A DNA stretch of 50,785 bases, taken from assembly GCA_949296855.1 (NCBI GenBank), contig CASFRN010000072.1:1-50785 (forward strand), written 5' to 3'. The translations under genes were made by a program, and so were the position numbers. Shown piece by piece: positions 21,213 through 32,323 of the stretch. The stretch comes from an uncultured Bacteroides sp. GTDB taxonomy: Bacteria > Bacteroidota > Bacteroidia > Bacteroidales > Bacteroidaceae. The first letter of the stretch is position 1. Every line of letters starts with the position of its first letter. Under the pieces are notes generated by a model. It saw only the letters and a list, made by a program, of their open reading frames with translations, was not told the origin of the DNA and ran no database searches.

Positions 21213-21577
21213 GAAAGCAGCCGGACGGTCTGTCGCTGGTATCTTTGATACAAGAGGAAAGTCCGGGCAACACAGAGCATCCTACTTCCTAACAGAAAGC
21301 TATCCGCAAGGGTAGAGTAATGCAGAAGAAAACAACCGCCTTTCCTACCCGGAGAGGTAAGGGTGAGAAGGCAGGGTAAGAGCCGACCAGCCGTCTGGCG
21401 ACATGCGGGCTGTGCATCTTAGGAGTTGTCAGGTCATGTAAACCGGCATCATGAGGGTTGCTCGCCCAACGTCGGAGGGTAGACCGCTAGAGCTTTTTGG
21501 TGACAAAAGGCGTAGATAAATGACAGACACCTTTATCTAATAAAGGCACAGAACCCGGCTTATAGGCCGGCTGCTTT
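21213..21577 (+). ncRNA. rnpB: RNase P RNA (class A)
   Basis: The 5' GCAGCCGG (21217-21224) pairs with the 3' CCGGCTGC (21567-21574), closing helix P1. The conserved core motif GAGGAAAGTCCGGGC lies near 21253, and the matching 3' core ACAGAACCCGGCTTA lies just before the 3' P1 strand. The gene is followed by TTTTT, so P1 and the T run also act as the terminator. Ends are good to a few bases. It is the catalytic RNA that matures tRNA 5' ends. Confidence 0.95.
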
Positions 21578-21609
21578 TTCTTAATTCTTCATTTCTTAAA
21601 TTAAATGCT

Positions 21610-22914
21610 ATGCGATTTCAATATTGGCTTCAATTTCTGACAGACGGTATTTGGAGGATTACCGAAGACGAAGTGACACCCGTCAGGAAACGGCTGTATT
21701 CGTGCGTGAAAATCATTTACCTTTCGGTAGACCAGTTCTTGAACGACCGCATTCCGGTGCGTGCCTCCGCCCTGACATACAGCACCCTATTATCTATCAT
21801 CCCGATACTTGCCCTTTTGTTTGCGATAGCCCGCGGCTTCGGATTCGACGCATTAATGGAAGAACAAATCAAAAGCGGCGTAATGAGCCAACAAAGCGAA
21901 CTGATTTTTTCGTGGGTCAATTCCTACTTACAACACGCACAGAGCGGCATCTTTATCGGTATCGGTCTGATTATGCTGCTGTTCACCATTCTGATGCTGA
22001 TAGATAATATCGAGCGCAGCTTCAATGCCATTTGGCAAGTAAAACGTCCGCGCACGGTCTTCCGGCAAATAACCGATTATTTTTCGATGCTATTATTGCT
22101 CCCCTTGTTGATTGTTATCTCCAGCGGTCTGACTATCTTCATGACCACGTATGTGAAAGATTTAGAGACTTTCCTTTTATTGGGGCCAATGCTGAAATTC
22201 CTGGTACGGCTTATCCCGTATGCCTTGACTTGGGGAATGTTTATCGGGCTATATGTATTCATGCCCAATACCAGCGTCAAACTTAAACATGCCTGGTTTC
22301 CGGGAATTCTGGCTGGAAGTGCTTTTCAGGCATTCCAATACTTCTACGTCAATAGCCAAATCTGGATTTCAAACTACAATGCCATTTACGGAAGCTTTGC
22401 AGCTATCCCGATGTTCTTGTTATGGACTCAAATTTCATGGACAATCTGCTTATTCGGAGCACAAATGAGTTATATCAGCCAAAACCTTCCTTCATTCAGT
22501 TTCGGCAAAGAGACCGCTCGCATCAGCCGCAGATACCATGATTTTTTCTGCACCGTCATTCTCTCCGCTATTTGCAAACGATTTGAAAACGAACAAACAC
22601 CTTATACCGCCGAAGAACTAAGCAAAGAACATAAAATCCCCATCCGGCTCACCAAAAACATCTTATACGAATTGACCGACATACGGTTATTGTACGAAAC
22701 ATTCAGCGATGATAAAGAAGGAAGCGTCCGTTACTTGCCCGGAATGGATATTAACCAACTGACGGTAGGCGTATTAATAGAAAAGCTGGATGAAGCCGGA
22801 GCTGAGAATTTCAAGATAGACAAAACGCAATACAGCGCTTCATGGCAGGCATTGATTGATGCCAAAGAGACTTACCTCTATCAAAACAATCAGGTACTGA
22901 TAAAAGATTTATAA
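21610..22914 (+). CDS. YihY/UPF0761 family inner-membrane protein
   Basis: A 434-residue polytopic membrane protein. The family signature is at residues 50-75 (RASALTYSTLLSIIPILALLFAI). About six transmembrane segments fall within the first 290 residues, including LIMLLFTILMLIDNIERSFN and WTQISWTICLFGAQMSYI. The last 140 residues are soluble and look like a winged-helix-type extension (YTAEELSKEHKIPIRLTKNIL), common in Bacteroidetes members. The family was once called BrkB or RNase BN; the RNase assignment is no longer accepted and function is unknown. Confidence 0.88.
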   Translation: MRFQYWLQFLTDGIWRITEDEVTPVRKRLYSCVKIIYLSVDQFLNDRIPVRASALTYSTLLSIIPILALLFAIARGFGFDALMEEQIKSGVMSQQSELIFSWVNSYLQHAQSGIFIGIGLIMLLFTILMLIDNIERSFNAIWQVKRPRTVFRQITDYFSMLLLLPLLIVISSGLTIFMTTYVKDLETFLLLGPMLKFLVRLIPYALTWGMFIGLYVFMPNTSVKLKHAWFPGILAGSAFQAFQYFYVNSQIWISNYNAIYGSFAAIPMFLLWTQISWTICLFGAQMSYISQNLPSFSFGKETARISRRYHDFFCTVILSAICKRFENEQTPYTAEELSKEHKIPIRLTKNILYELTDIRLLYETFSDDKEGSVRYLPGMDINQLTVGVLIEKLDEAGAENFKIDKTQYSASWQALIDAKETYLYQNNQVLIKDL

Positions 22915-22927
22915 GAGAAAAACCGCC

Positions 22928-22982
22928 GACAGGGCTTCCGGAAAATTTTAAGCCCTGTCGACAGCCGACGGCACGTTTTTTT
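22928..22982 (+). terminator. Terminator after the YihY gene
   Basis: GACAGGGCTT (22928-22937) pairs perfectly with AAGCCCTGTC (22950-22959). A T run at 22976-22982 follows a short GC-rich stretch. It separates this gene from the convergent beta-galactosidase gene. Confidence 0.65.
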
Positions 22983-22996
22983 GATGAAGAAACGAA

Positions 22997-26113
<3,117 letters not shown>

Positions 26114-26141
26114 TTAATGAAATTATAGGTAAAAAACAAAA

Positions 26142-26750
26142 TCAATCACTGGTCAATTGCATCATCCGGCTCAAGTATTTCCCGATAATGTCAAATTCCA
26201 AGTTTACCACACTTCCCACACGGAATGTATGGAAATTGGTATGCTCGAACGTATAAGGGATTATCGCCACCTGAAACGTGTCTTGCGTAGGATTGCATAC
26301 CGTCAGACTAACACCGTTTACCGTTACCGAGCCTTTATCTACCGTGAAATAGCCGCGTTTCGCCATATCCGGATGGAAATCATACTTAAACGTGAAATAC
26401 CAACTTCCTTCCGCATCCTCTATAGCCACACACGTAGCGGTCTGGTCTACATGCCCTTGTACGATATGCCCGTCCAATCTGCCGTTCATCGGCATGCTGC
26501 GCTCCACGTTTACTTCATCGCCTTCTTTCAGCAGCCCGATGTTCGACCGCTCAATGGTTTCTTTCATGGCAGTCACCGTATACGTATCGCCATCAATACG
26601 GACTACGGTCAGGCATACGCCATTATGCGACACGCTTTGATCCACTTTCAATTCGTTAACAAACGAACACGTCAAAATGAGATGCAGGTTTTCCTGCTCT
26701 TTTACGACCTTGACTACTTTTGCACATTCTTCTACTATTCCAGAGAACAT
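26142..26750 (-). CDS. ribE: Riboflavin synthase, alpha chain
   Basis: A 202-residue enzyme that dismutates two 6,7-dimethyl-8-ribityllumazine molecules into riboflavin. It begins with the hallmark MFSGIVEE and has two lumazine-binding repeats, about 1-95 (SHNGVCLTV) and 96-190 (GSVTVNGVSLTV). It ends close to its typical length with a C-terminal helix (FDIIGKYLSRMM). The other riboflavin genes are not adjacent, and I see no FMN riboswitch upstream. A GH2 gene follows by 43 nt. An antisense frame of similar length is a shadow. Confidence 0.95.
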   Translation of the reverse strand: MFSGIVEECAKVVKVVKEQENLHLILTCSFVNELKVDQSVSHNGVCLTVVRIDGDTYTVTAMKETIERSNIGLLKEGDEVNVERSMPMNGRLDGHIVQGHVDQTATCVAIEDAEGSWYFTFKYDFHPDMAKRGYFTVDKGSVTVNGVSLTVCNPTQDTFQVAIIPYTFEHTNFHTFRVGSVVNLEFDIIGKYLSRMMQLTSD

Positions 26751-26840
26751 AAGATTTCGAGTTTTTGAGTTATTGATTTTTTAGAAATATCTTTAGTGGA
26801 GGGAAGAATCATCTCTACCCTCATTGAACACTTCATACAA

Positions 26841-26911
26841 CTGATCACTTTGTAAGATTATCAATCTTACGGCTTGAAGATTATTAATCCTGCCCGAAAA
26901 GCAGTTATATG
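26841..26911 (-). repeat. Palindromic 23-bp tandem array B (two units)
   Basis: Two cores (26854-26868 AAGATTATCAATCTT, 26877-26891 AAGATTATTAATCCT) are spaced exactly 23 bp apart. Read on the minus strand, the array starts with CATATAACTGC (26911-26901), continues with the cores and ends ACAAAGTGATCAG. This aligns with array A at 11046-11139, which has one more unit. The array starts 45 nt after the stop of the minus-strand 68-residue gene at 26957, the same relation array A has to its upstream gene. Confidence 0.75.
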
Positions 26912-26956
26912 CCCAAACAAGAGCAGGCTGCTTCACACAACCTTTCAGGCTGTTCC

Positions 26957-27163
26957 TTATTTTTTGGGAATCGGCTTACTCCATACTGTCGTGCCGTCCG
27001 AGTCCACCACCGAAATGGTTCCTCCGGCATACTCTTCGATGTAGCTGCCTCCTTTTGCCAAAATGTCTTCTGCCATACGTATGGCTTTCTCTTCGGCTTT
27101 AATGGAAAAGCCCTTATTGTCGCTCGAATACTGATCCGAAAAATAAATATCGTACGTTTTCAT
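26957..27163 (-). CDS. Small conserved-looking protein, unknown function
   Basis: A 68-residue soluble protein starting MKTYDIYFSDQ with a good Shine-Dalgarno (AAGGTGAA) and a -7 box (TATATTTG) about 26 nt upstream. It has no signal peptide or membrane segment. The pattern (strand KTYDIYF, helix KAEEKAIRMAEDILAKG, strands GTISVVDSDGTTVWSKPI) suggests a small alpha/beta domain. The frame is open far upstream through the tRNA cluster, but the true start must be here because the promoter and a terminator lie in between. I do not recognise a family. Confidence 0.7.
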   Translation of the reverse strand: MKTYDIYFSDQYSSDNKGFSIKAEEKAIRMAEDILAKGGSYIEEYAGGTISVVDSDGTTVWSKPIPKK

Positions 27164-27189
27164 TTCACCTTGATATATTTTATGCGTTG

Positions 27190-27197
27190 CAAATATA
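27190..27197 (-). promoter_or_regulatory. -7 box for the 68-residue gene (TATATTTG)
   Basis: The minus strand reads TATATTTG, an exact TAnnTTTG match, 26 nt before the ATG. A TTTG at 27217-27214 lies upstream with a slightly short 16-nt spacer. Confidence 0.5.
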
Positions 27198-27264
27198 TGC
27201 AGGCTATGAATAGCAAACAAGAAACACGGGATTTTTTTCTCAGAAACCAGCAAAGAAACAAGCA

Positions 27265-27299
27265 TAAAAAAAGAGAGACCGGAACACCTGATCTCTCTT
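27265..27299 (-). terminator. Terminator of the tRNA cluster
   Basis: On the minus strand AAGAGAGA and TCTCTCTT form an 8-bp stem followed by a T tract. It lies right after the last tRNA-Gly. Confidence 0.75.
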
Positions 27300-27303
27300 C
27301 GTG

Positions 27304-27376
<73 letters not shown>

Positions 27377-27401
27377 AATGAAACCAAAAATAACTAACGC
27401 G

Positions 27402-27474
27402 AGCGGAAAACGAGACTCGAACTCGCGACCCCAACCTTGGCAAGGTTGTGCTCTACCAACTGAGCTATTTCCGC
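27402..27474 (-). tRNA. tRNA-Gly (anticodon GCC), copy 2 of the cluster
   Basis: A 73-nt cloverleaf with acceptor GCGGAAA/TTTCCGC and loop TTGCCAA; it appears identical to the copy at 27573-27645. Confidence 0.95.
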
Positions 27475-27482
27475 ATTCATAG

Positions 27483-27563
27483 TGCCCAGAACAGGACTCG
27501 AACCTGCATGCCTCTCGACACACGCACCTGAAACGTGCGCGTCTACCATTCCGCCACCTGGGC
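27483..27563 (-). tRNA. tRNA-Leu (anticodon CAG)
   Basis: An 81-nt type II tRNA: acceptor GCCCAGG with TCTGGGC, anticodon loop TTCAGGT giving CAG, variable arm GTGTCGAGAGGCA, and T arm AGGTTCGAGTCCT. It sits between two tRNA-Gly genes in the same transcript and decodes CUG. Confidence 0.95.
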
Positions 27564-27572
27564 TTCCTACCG

Positions 27573-27645
27573 AGCGGAAAACGAGACTCGAACTCGCGAC
27601 CCCAACCTTGGCAAGGTTGTGCTCTACCAACTGAGCTATTTCCGC
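27573..27645 (-). tRNA. tRNA-Gly (anticodon GCC), copy 1 of the cluster
   Basis: A 73-nt cloverleaf and the first gene of the minus-strand cluster, 27 nt after the promoter -7 box. Acceptor GCGGAAA, loop TTGCCAA. Confidence 0.95.
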
Positions 27646-27671
27646 AATGCGCTGTTTTTGTTTTGCGGTTG

Positions 27672-27679
27672 CAAAGGTA
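27672..27679 (-). promoter_or_regulatory. -7 box of the tRNA cluster (TACCTTTG)
   Basis: The minus strand reads TACCTTTG 27 nt before the first tRNA-Gly, an exact consensus match. Of the remaining upstream gap, 27808-27823 holds a copy of the AAGAGCCTGTTTAAAT motif (minus-strand reading), just beyond the stop of the PH-domain gene. Confidence 0.7.
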
Positions 27680-27828
27680 ATGCTTTTTCTTTAATAGCCA
27701 AAAAAAGCCCGCACTTTTTTGCAAAAATATCTTCTTTCATTACCTATTTCCTGTCTGTTTCCGGCATACACCTATATATAATAGGCTTTCACGCCACTAT
27801 GCGGTCTATTTAAACAGGCTCTTTTACT

Positions 27829-29313
27829 TTAATTATTTTGGCTGTTGAGTAACAAGAGTTCGTATATATTCTTTGCCTCCTGCTCTTTAAGGCTCCTTAT
27901 GGTGAATGAGGTTCCATTGGTGGAAATGACCAGTTTCACCCTGTGGTAATATGGCGTGAATGGAGTGGACACCATGCGCACCACCTCTACATTGCCGTAT
28001 TTCACATAATTATAGACCTCGGTAAACATTCCGTTGCTTATTTCCATATAGTCCTCCTTCAATGTAATATGACTTCTGCGTACAGCAAGAAGCCCCTTGA
28101 CCAGCGAAATCAACATATAAACGATGGGGACAAAAAGCCAGAAATACTGTCCGTAATAGCACAAGGTTATGATGGCAGAAAACGATATCAGAATGTCGAA
28201 TCTTATGGCGTAAGCAAACAGGCCATAACCGGAACGGGCAGAAATGACGGTGGGCGAGGAAATATAGTCTTTTCCCAGCCACCAGTTCAGGAAATCCCTG
28301 TCATGCGAGGAGCCGTAAATCTTTACGTCGGCACCTCTCTTTTCGTCTGTTGCATTAAGTGCCTGCCTGACCATGATTGTGCAACAGCCCAACCAGTTTT
28401 CAATGATATTCCTCTTTACGTAAAGCGTACATACTTTGTCGAACGAAAACCGGCAACTGTTTCGCGAAACCAGCCCGCTTTCGAAGAAAAGCTGTTTTTC
28501 GCTCATCTGTATATCCATATTGAAGTATTGCAGGAACACTTTCCCCGTCCACAGAATCAGTATCACTACGTATAATATCACTATGACCGTTAATACGGCA
28601 GAAATAGAGAATGCAGAAGAAGCGGTATGTGTATCTACATAGTCTATGAAATATTCTGCAGCTTTGTCGTTGACCGAAGTAATCTGATTGTAGAGAGTAG
28701 CAAGTATACCGAACAATACAGCCATGCCTTTCAGATGATTTTGACATAGAGCGCCTCTAATCAGATTTACGTTGCTGACTTCCAGCTTGACAACTTTACC
28801 GTTTGCTGTAACCTCCTGTTCCGCAGCCTCTGCCTCGTGCATTTCTTGTGTCTCCACACGGCTTAACAGAGCATCCCAGTCGTCGTCATCAAGGATGAGT
28901 TCTATCTCTTCAGTCTTGGAAGCAAGCGTGTCGAACGACACGCCTTTCATATCAAGCATACGATAAATGAAACCGCTCTTGGTACGTAAAGACTGAATCT
29001 TATGCAGAGGGATACTTGTCCGTTCATGTTGCACGACACCATGGATAAAAATCAGGTTTCCGTCCTCAACGTAATATTTCTTGAAATAGAAGTTGAGAAA
29101 CGCCGTGACCAACGATATTGCCAGAAACCCTGCCATAAAAGACAGAATCATCATGATGTACTCCATAATAGACCCCTCATTGGACAAATCGAATATCTTG
29201 GCAATGCCAAGCAGAAGGAAAACACTTGCATAACTTCGCAGGGCCTTAACGAAAAAAATCACGAAAGCACTTTTGCTCATCCGGCGCGGTACGGAGAAAT
29301 CATTTATTTTCAT
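27829..29313 (-). CDS. Bacterial PH-domain membrane protein, YdbT-like
   Basis: A 494-residue inner-membrane protein of the YdbT type with repeated bPH_2 (DUF304) domains between transmembrane helices. Helices are visible near 20-40, 52-78, 190-210, 237-258 and 370-400. PH-like segments read YYVEDGNLIFIHGVVQHERTS (about 84-104), QLFFESGLVSRNSCRFSF (about 279-296) and YMEISNGMFTEVYNYVKYGN near 430. It overlaps the upstream YdbS-like gene by 14 nt, indicating translational coupling. Such pairs are widespread; their function is not established. Confidence 0.88.
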   Translation of the reverse strand: MKINDFSVPRRMSKSAFVIFFVKALRSYASVFLLLGIAKIFDLSNEGSIMEYIMMILSFMAGFLAISLVTAFLNFYFKKYYVEDGNLIFIHGVVQHERTSIPLHKIQSLRTKSGFIYRMLDMKGVSFDTLASKTEEIELILDDDDWDALLSRVETQEMHEAEAAEQEVTANGKVVKLEVSNVNLIRGALCQNHLKGMAVLFGILATLYNQITSVNDKAAEYFIDYVDTHTASSAFSISAVLTVIVILYVVILILWTGKVFLQYFNMDIQMSEKQLFFESGLVSRNSCRFSFDKVCTLYVKRNIIENWLGCCTIMVRQALNATDEKRGADVKIYGSSHDRDFLNWWLGKDYISSPTVISARSGYGLFAYAIRFDILISFSAIITLCYYGQYFWLFVPIVYMLISLVKGLLAVRRSHITLKEDYMEISNGMFTEVYNYVKYGNVEVVRMVSTPFTPYYHRVKLVISTNGTSFTIRSLKEQEAKNIYELLLLNSQNN

Positions 29314-29815
29314 TTCTTATGCTTCCCATTATAAGTACTTTAATCTCGTTTGCTTTCTCTTCAGCCAGTCCCGGAATACTGGTTACTGCAAGCGTCTGTG
29401 CACCGTTTACGACATCGATAGCATAAAGCCCGAAGATACGTGTTATCGGGGTCTGACGTACGCTGACCTGCTGTATCTTGCAGAAAGGTATAGTGATTAC
29501 TGACGGGAAAATGATTCCCGAACGGTATGTGATGTCATGCTCGCGGATGGCAAATCCTTTGTAGGCAAAAGCCTTGGGAAGTAAGAAAAGATTCACAATC
29601 ATTGCAATCAGAAACATACACTCAATGCCGGCTGTCGTTGCCAGACGATAGCTGAAGTTCTCTGCCAAAAGGAGCAGAAGTGCGAACCCCATAAAAATGA
29701 TATAAACCAGCATTGTTTTCACTATCTGAACTTTAAGGTATTTCTTTTCCAACGGAGTATAATTGAGGCACTCTACCTTATCTAAGTTCTCAAAGTTCAA
29801 TTGTCTGTTTGTCAT
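29300..29815 (-). CDS. Bacterial PH-domain membrane protein, YdbS-like
   Basis: A 171-residue protein with two transmembrane helices (about 32-50 and 60-80) and one bPH_2 domain (GFAIREHDITYRSGIIFPSV, then IPFCKIQQVSVRQTPITRIFGL). It is the small partner of the YdbT-like protein whose gene overlaps its 3' end. It lies 51 nt after the EamA gene with no promoter visible in between, so the three may form one operon. Confidence 0.88.
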   Translation of the reverse strand: MTNRQLNFENLDKVECLNYTPLEKKYLKVQIVKTMLVYIIFMGFALLLLLAENFSYRLATTAGIECMFLIAMIVNLFLLPKAFAYKGFAIREHDITYRSGIIFPSVITIPFCKIQQVSVRQTPITRIFGLYAIDVVNGAQTLAVTSIPGLAEEKANEIKVLIMGSIRNENK

Positions 29816-29866
29816 ATTATCATTTATTTTGGTTTATTCCTCACCGCCTGTCAGAGGCAAAAATTC

Positions 29867-30769
29867 CTACCGGCTTCCCAAATACAGGAAGAACATACCT
29901 ATCAGCACCAAGGCGAGATCGACAGCCTTGCTCCGCAGGTTCTTCTCGCGGAACATCATCGCCCCGAAAAGGAAAGACACGACTACACTGCCCCTGCGCA
30001 CCATCGACACAATGGAAATCATCGAGCCGTCCATGCCTAACGCATAGAAATAAACGAAGTCGGCAGCCGACAAGAAGATGGAAATCAGCGGGATGCACCA
30101 ATCCCAATGGAAGGGTGTGCTTGATTTACGCTTCGGAAGCCACAGGAAAAGCAACACGCCTCCCATCATGAAAAGCTGGTAAATGTTATACCATGCCTGT
30201 ACTACCATGTTATTGAACATCCCCATCAGGTATTTATCATACAGTCCGCTTACCGCTCCCAATAACGCCGCCAACACGACAAACCACACCCAGCGGTTGT
30301 GCTCGAAATTAATCCCCTCCTTCTTGCCCGACCGGCTCAGCATGAAAAACGAAACTATCGCCAGCATGACACCAATCCATTGATACAGATTCAACCGCTC
30401 GCCGAAGATAAGCATCGCGCCTACCAAAGTCATCACAGGACGGGTGGCATTAATCGGACCCACGATAGTCAACGGCAGATGTTTCATGCCAAAATAGCCG
30501 AAGGCCCACGATGAAAGCACAATGGCCGATTTCAGCAGGATATACTTATGGGTTTCCCACCCGCCCGCATCGGGCACAAAGAAAACAGAGTCCTGCAAAG
30601 CCGAAGGCCAAAAGCGCGAAACCAAAATAAACGGAATGAAAATAAGGCTGGAAAACAACGTGTTCAGAGCCAGGACGGGAAGCACAGCATTTCCGTTAAG
30701 CGATTTTTTCTTGAATACATCATAAAAGCCCAGCAACGCCGCCGAGCAAAACGCTAATAATAACCACAT
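29867..30769 (-). CDS. EamA-family (DMT superfamily) transporter
   Basis: A 300-residue protein with about ten hydrophobic helices in two EamA repeats, beginning MWLLLAFCSAALLGFYDVFKK. Each repeat ends in the typical PLTIVGPINATRPVMTLVGAM and SIVSMVRRGSVVVSFLFGAMM segments. The family exports or exchanges small metabolites; the substrate cannot be predicted. The start at 30769 has AAAGGAT just upstream and lies 26 nt after a -7 box; the longer frame to 30805 would run through that promoter. Confidence 0.9.
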   Translation of the reverse strand: MWLLLAFCSAALLGFYDVFKKKSLNGNAVLPVLALNTLFSSLIFIPFILVSRFWPSALQDSVFFVPDAGGWETHKYILLKSAIVLSSWAFGYFGMKHLPLTIVGPINATRPVMTLVGAMLIFGERLNLYQWIGVMLAIVSFFMLSRSGKKEGINFEHNRWVWFVVLAALLGAVSGLYDKYLMGMFNNMVVQAWYNIYQLFMMGGVLLFLWLPKRKSSTPFHWDWCIPLISIFLSAADFVYFYALGMDGSMISIVSMVRRGSVVVSFLFGAMMFREKNLRSKAVDLALVLIGMFFLYLGSR

Positions 30770-30794
30770 ATCCTTTTGTTTAGTTTTACGGGTG

Positions 30795-30802
30795 CAAAGG
30801 TA
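30795..30802 (-). promoter_or_regulatory. -7 box for the EamA gene (TACCTTTG)
   Basis: The minus strand reads TACCTTTG 26 nt before the EamA ATG. It fixes the start choice and sits 42 bp from tandem array C. Confidence 0.65.
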
Positions 30803-30843
30803 CAAAATAATATGCGAAGCCAGCCATCCGCCCCCCTGTTTTT

Positions 30844-30931
30844 ACGAAGATACCTTCGTAGGGCGATGAAGACGCCTTCGTTAAGCGATGAAGACACCTT
30901 CGATGGCAGATGAAGATACCTTCATTGAAAA
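30844..30931. repeat. Palindromic 22-bp tandem array C (four units)
   Basis: Four contiguous 22-bp units start at 30844, 30866, 30888 and 30910. Each has a GAAG-N4-CTTC inverted core followed by a variable linker; unit 1 extends to TACGAAG-ATAC-CTTCGTA. It lies between the divergent EamA and PagL-like promoters. The sequence differs from arrays A and B but the layout (short palindrome plus linker, contiguous units) is alike. The rest of the 316-bp gap holds only the two promoters. Confidence 0.75.
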
Positions 30932-31020
30932 TCCGTTTCATCCGTGCCGCCTGCATACGATAAAGCGACTTTGATTGCTGAATGAAGCCGTGATTGCTAC
31001 CGCATTCATTCCGGGAAATA

Positions 31021-31052
31021 TTTGCGTATTTAACCGGATTGACTTACCTTTG
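31021..31052 (+). promoter_or_regulatory. Full Bacteroidetes promoter for the PagL-like gene
   Basis: TTTG at 31021-31024, a 20-nt spacer, then TACCTTTG at 31045-31052. Both boxes fit the -33/-7 consensus, 33 nt before the ATG. Confidence 0.75.
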
Positions 31053-31085
31053 GGACACATTTATGAGAAATAAGGCCCATACGCA

Positions 31086-32306
31086 ATGAAACCGCTACCG
31101 AACGCTATTTCAAGCATGCATCCGAAATACGCTTTGCTGCTTTGCCTCTTTCTGGCTTTCTTTACCGAAAGCCATGCCAAGCAAGACACACTCACCCGCA
31201 ATCCGATACACCATCAGATAGGATTCGACATCCGGCCGGGCTACCTATTGCCAACCAAAAGCTTTTTCGAAAAAGACAACGCGCAAGGGAAACCGATACA
31301 CAACGCCGTTTCCGCCCACCTGAAATGGGCTTTCCGCTTCCACAAAGGCTCTTACTTAGGCAGGCTTTACCCGTATGCCTATCAAGGTATCGGCGTGGCG
31401 TACACTTCTTTTTCCAATACGTCGGAAATAGGGAATCCGATGAGTGTCTACGTATTCCAAGGGTCGCGGATAGCGCGGCTTGCTCCCCGGCTCAGTTTAG
31501 ACTACGAATGGAATTTCGGCGCGGCATTTGGCTGGAAAAAACATAACTATGCCACCAATCCTTACAACGATGTAGTCGGTTCGAAAATCAACGCTTACCT
31601 CAATGTAGGCATCTACCTGAACTGGAGACTGGCTTCAGAATGGAGGCTGACCGCAGGCATAGAAGCCTCGCATTACTCCAACGGGAACAGCAATTACCCC
31701 AATGCGGGCGTAAACACCATCGGGGGACGCATCGGGATAATCCGAACGTTTGATTCGAAAGAAGACAAAGCCCAATCATCCATACGCGAGAAAGCCACCC
31801 TGAAAGGCTCTCCCTTCAGTTACGACCTGATTGTGTATGGAGCCACAAGGCGCAGAGGCATCATCTGGCCCGACGAAAAATACTTGGTACCCGGCTCTTT
31901 CGGAGTTGTGGGGCTGAACTTCAACCCGCTCTACCGGATAAACCGCTATTTCCGTGCAGGCATTTCGCTGGACGCGCAATATGATGAAAGCGCCAACCTG
32001 AAAAACCATTATGCCGGAGACGACTATACGCTTCAAGACGGGAGCAAGAAATTTTACCGTCCTCCGTTCCGCGAACAGTTTGCCGTAGGGCTTTCCGTCC
32101 GTGCCGAACTGACCATGCCTATCTTCAGCATCAACTTCGGCATCGGGCGCAACCTTATCTATAAAGGAGAAGATACAAAAGGGTTTTACCAGATATTGGC
32201 GCTGAAAACATTCGTCACCTCTCACCTGTTTCTGCATACGGGCTACCAACTGAGCAATTTCAACGACCCGAACAACCTGATGTTAGGATTGGGATACCGG
32301 TTTTAA
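31086..32306 (+). CDS. PagL-like acyloxyacyl hydrolase family outer-membrane protein
   Basis: A 406-residue outer-membrane barrel protein with a signal peptide (hydrophobic core about 15-28, end ESHAK). Residues 195-210 (SHYSNGN, then YPNAGVN) match the PagL lipid A 3-O-deacylase active-site region, giving H196 and S198. The third residue of the P. aeruginosa triad (Glu) aligns with Asn here, as I recall for Bacteroidetes members. The protein is about twice PagL length; the C-terminal half ends QLSNFNDPNNLMLGLGYRF, which resembles the first motif and may be a second, degenerate barrel repeat. The expected role is trimming acyl chains from lipid A. It has its own promoter; an internal Met at 31116 could be the start. 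Confidence 0.75.
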   Translation: MKPLPNAISSMHPKYALLLCLFLAFFTESHAKQDTLTRNPIHHQIGFDIRPGYLLPTKSFFEKDNAQGKPIHNAVSAHLKWAFRFHKGSYLGRLYPYAYQGIGVAYTSFSNTSEIGNPMSVYVFQGSRIARLAPRLSLDYEWNFGAAFGWKKHNYATNPYNDVVGSKINAYLNVGIYLNWRLASEWRLTAGIEASHYSNGNSNYPNAGVNTIGGRIGIIRTFDSKEDKAQSSIREKATLKGSPFSYDLIVYGATRRRGIIWPDEKYLVPGSFGVVGLNFNPLYRINRYFRAGISLDAQYDESANLKNHYAGDDYTLQDGSKKFYRPPFREQFAVGLSVRAELTMPIFSINFGIGRNLIYKGEDTKGFYQILALKTFVTSHLFLHTGYQLSNFNDPNNLMLGLGYRF

Positions 32307-32323
32307 GAGCCTGTTTAAATTTT
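32305..32323. repeat. Element end AAGAGCCTGTTTAAATTTT spanning two stop codons
   Basis: This 19-bp sequence repeats the terminal inverted repeat of the element at 11272-11451. It supplies the last two bases of the TAA of the plus-strand PagL-like gene (32304-32306) and, read inversely, the whole TAA of the MATE gene (32315-32317). Confidence 0.6.

Noticed and set aside
26751-26956. FMN riboswitch upstream of riboflavin synthase
   Set aside because: The gap shows palindromic array B and AT-rich sequence but none of the conserved FMN-switch stems such as AGGGGYG or CCGGTCAG-type segments.
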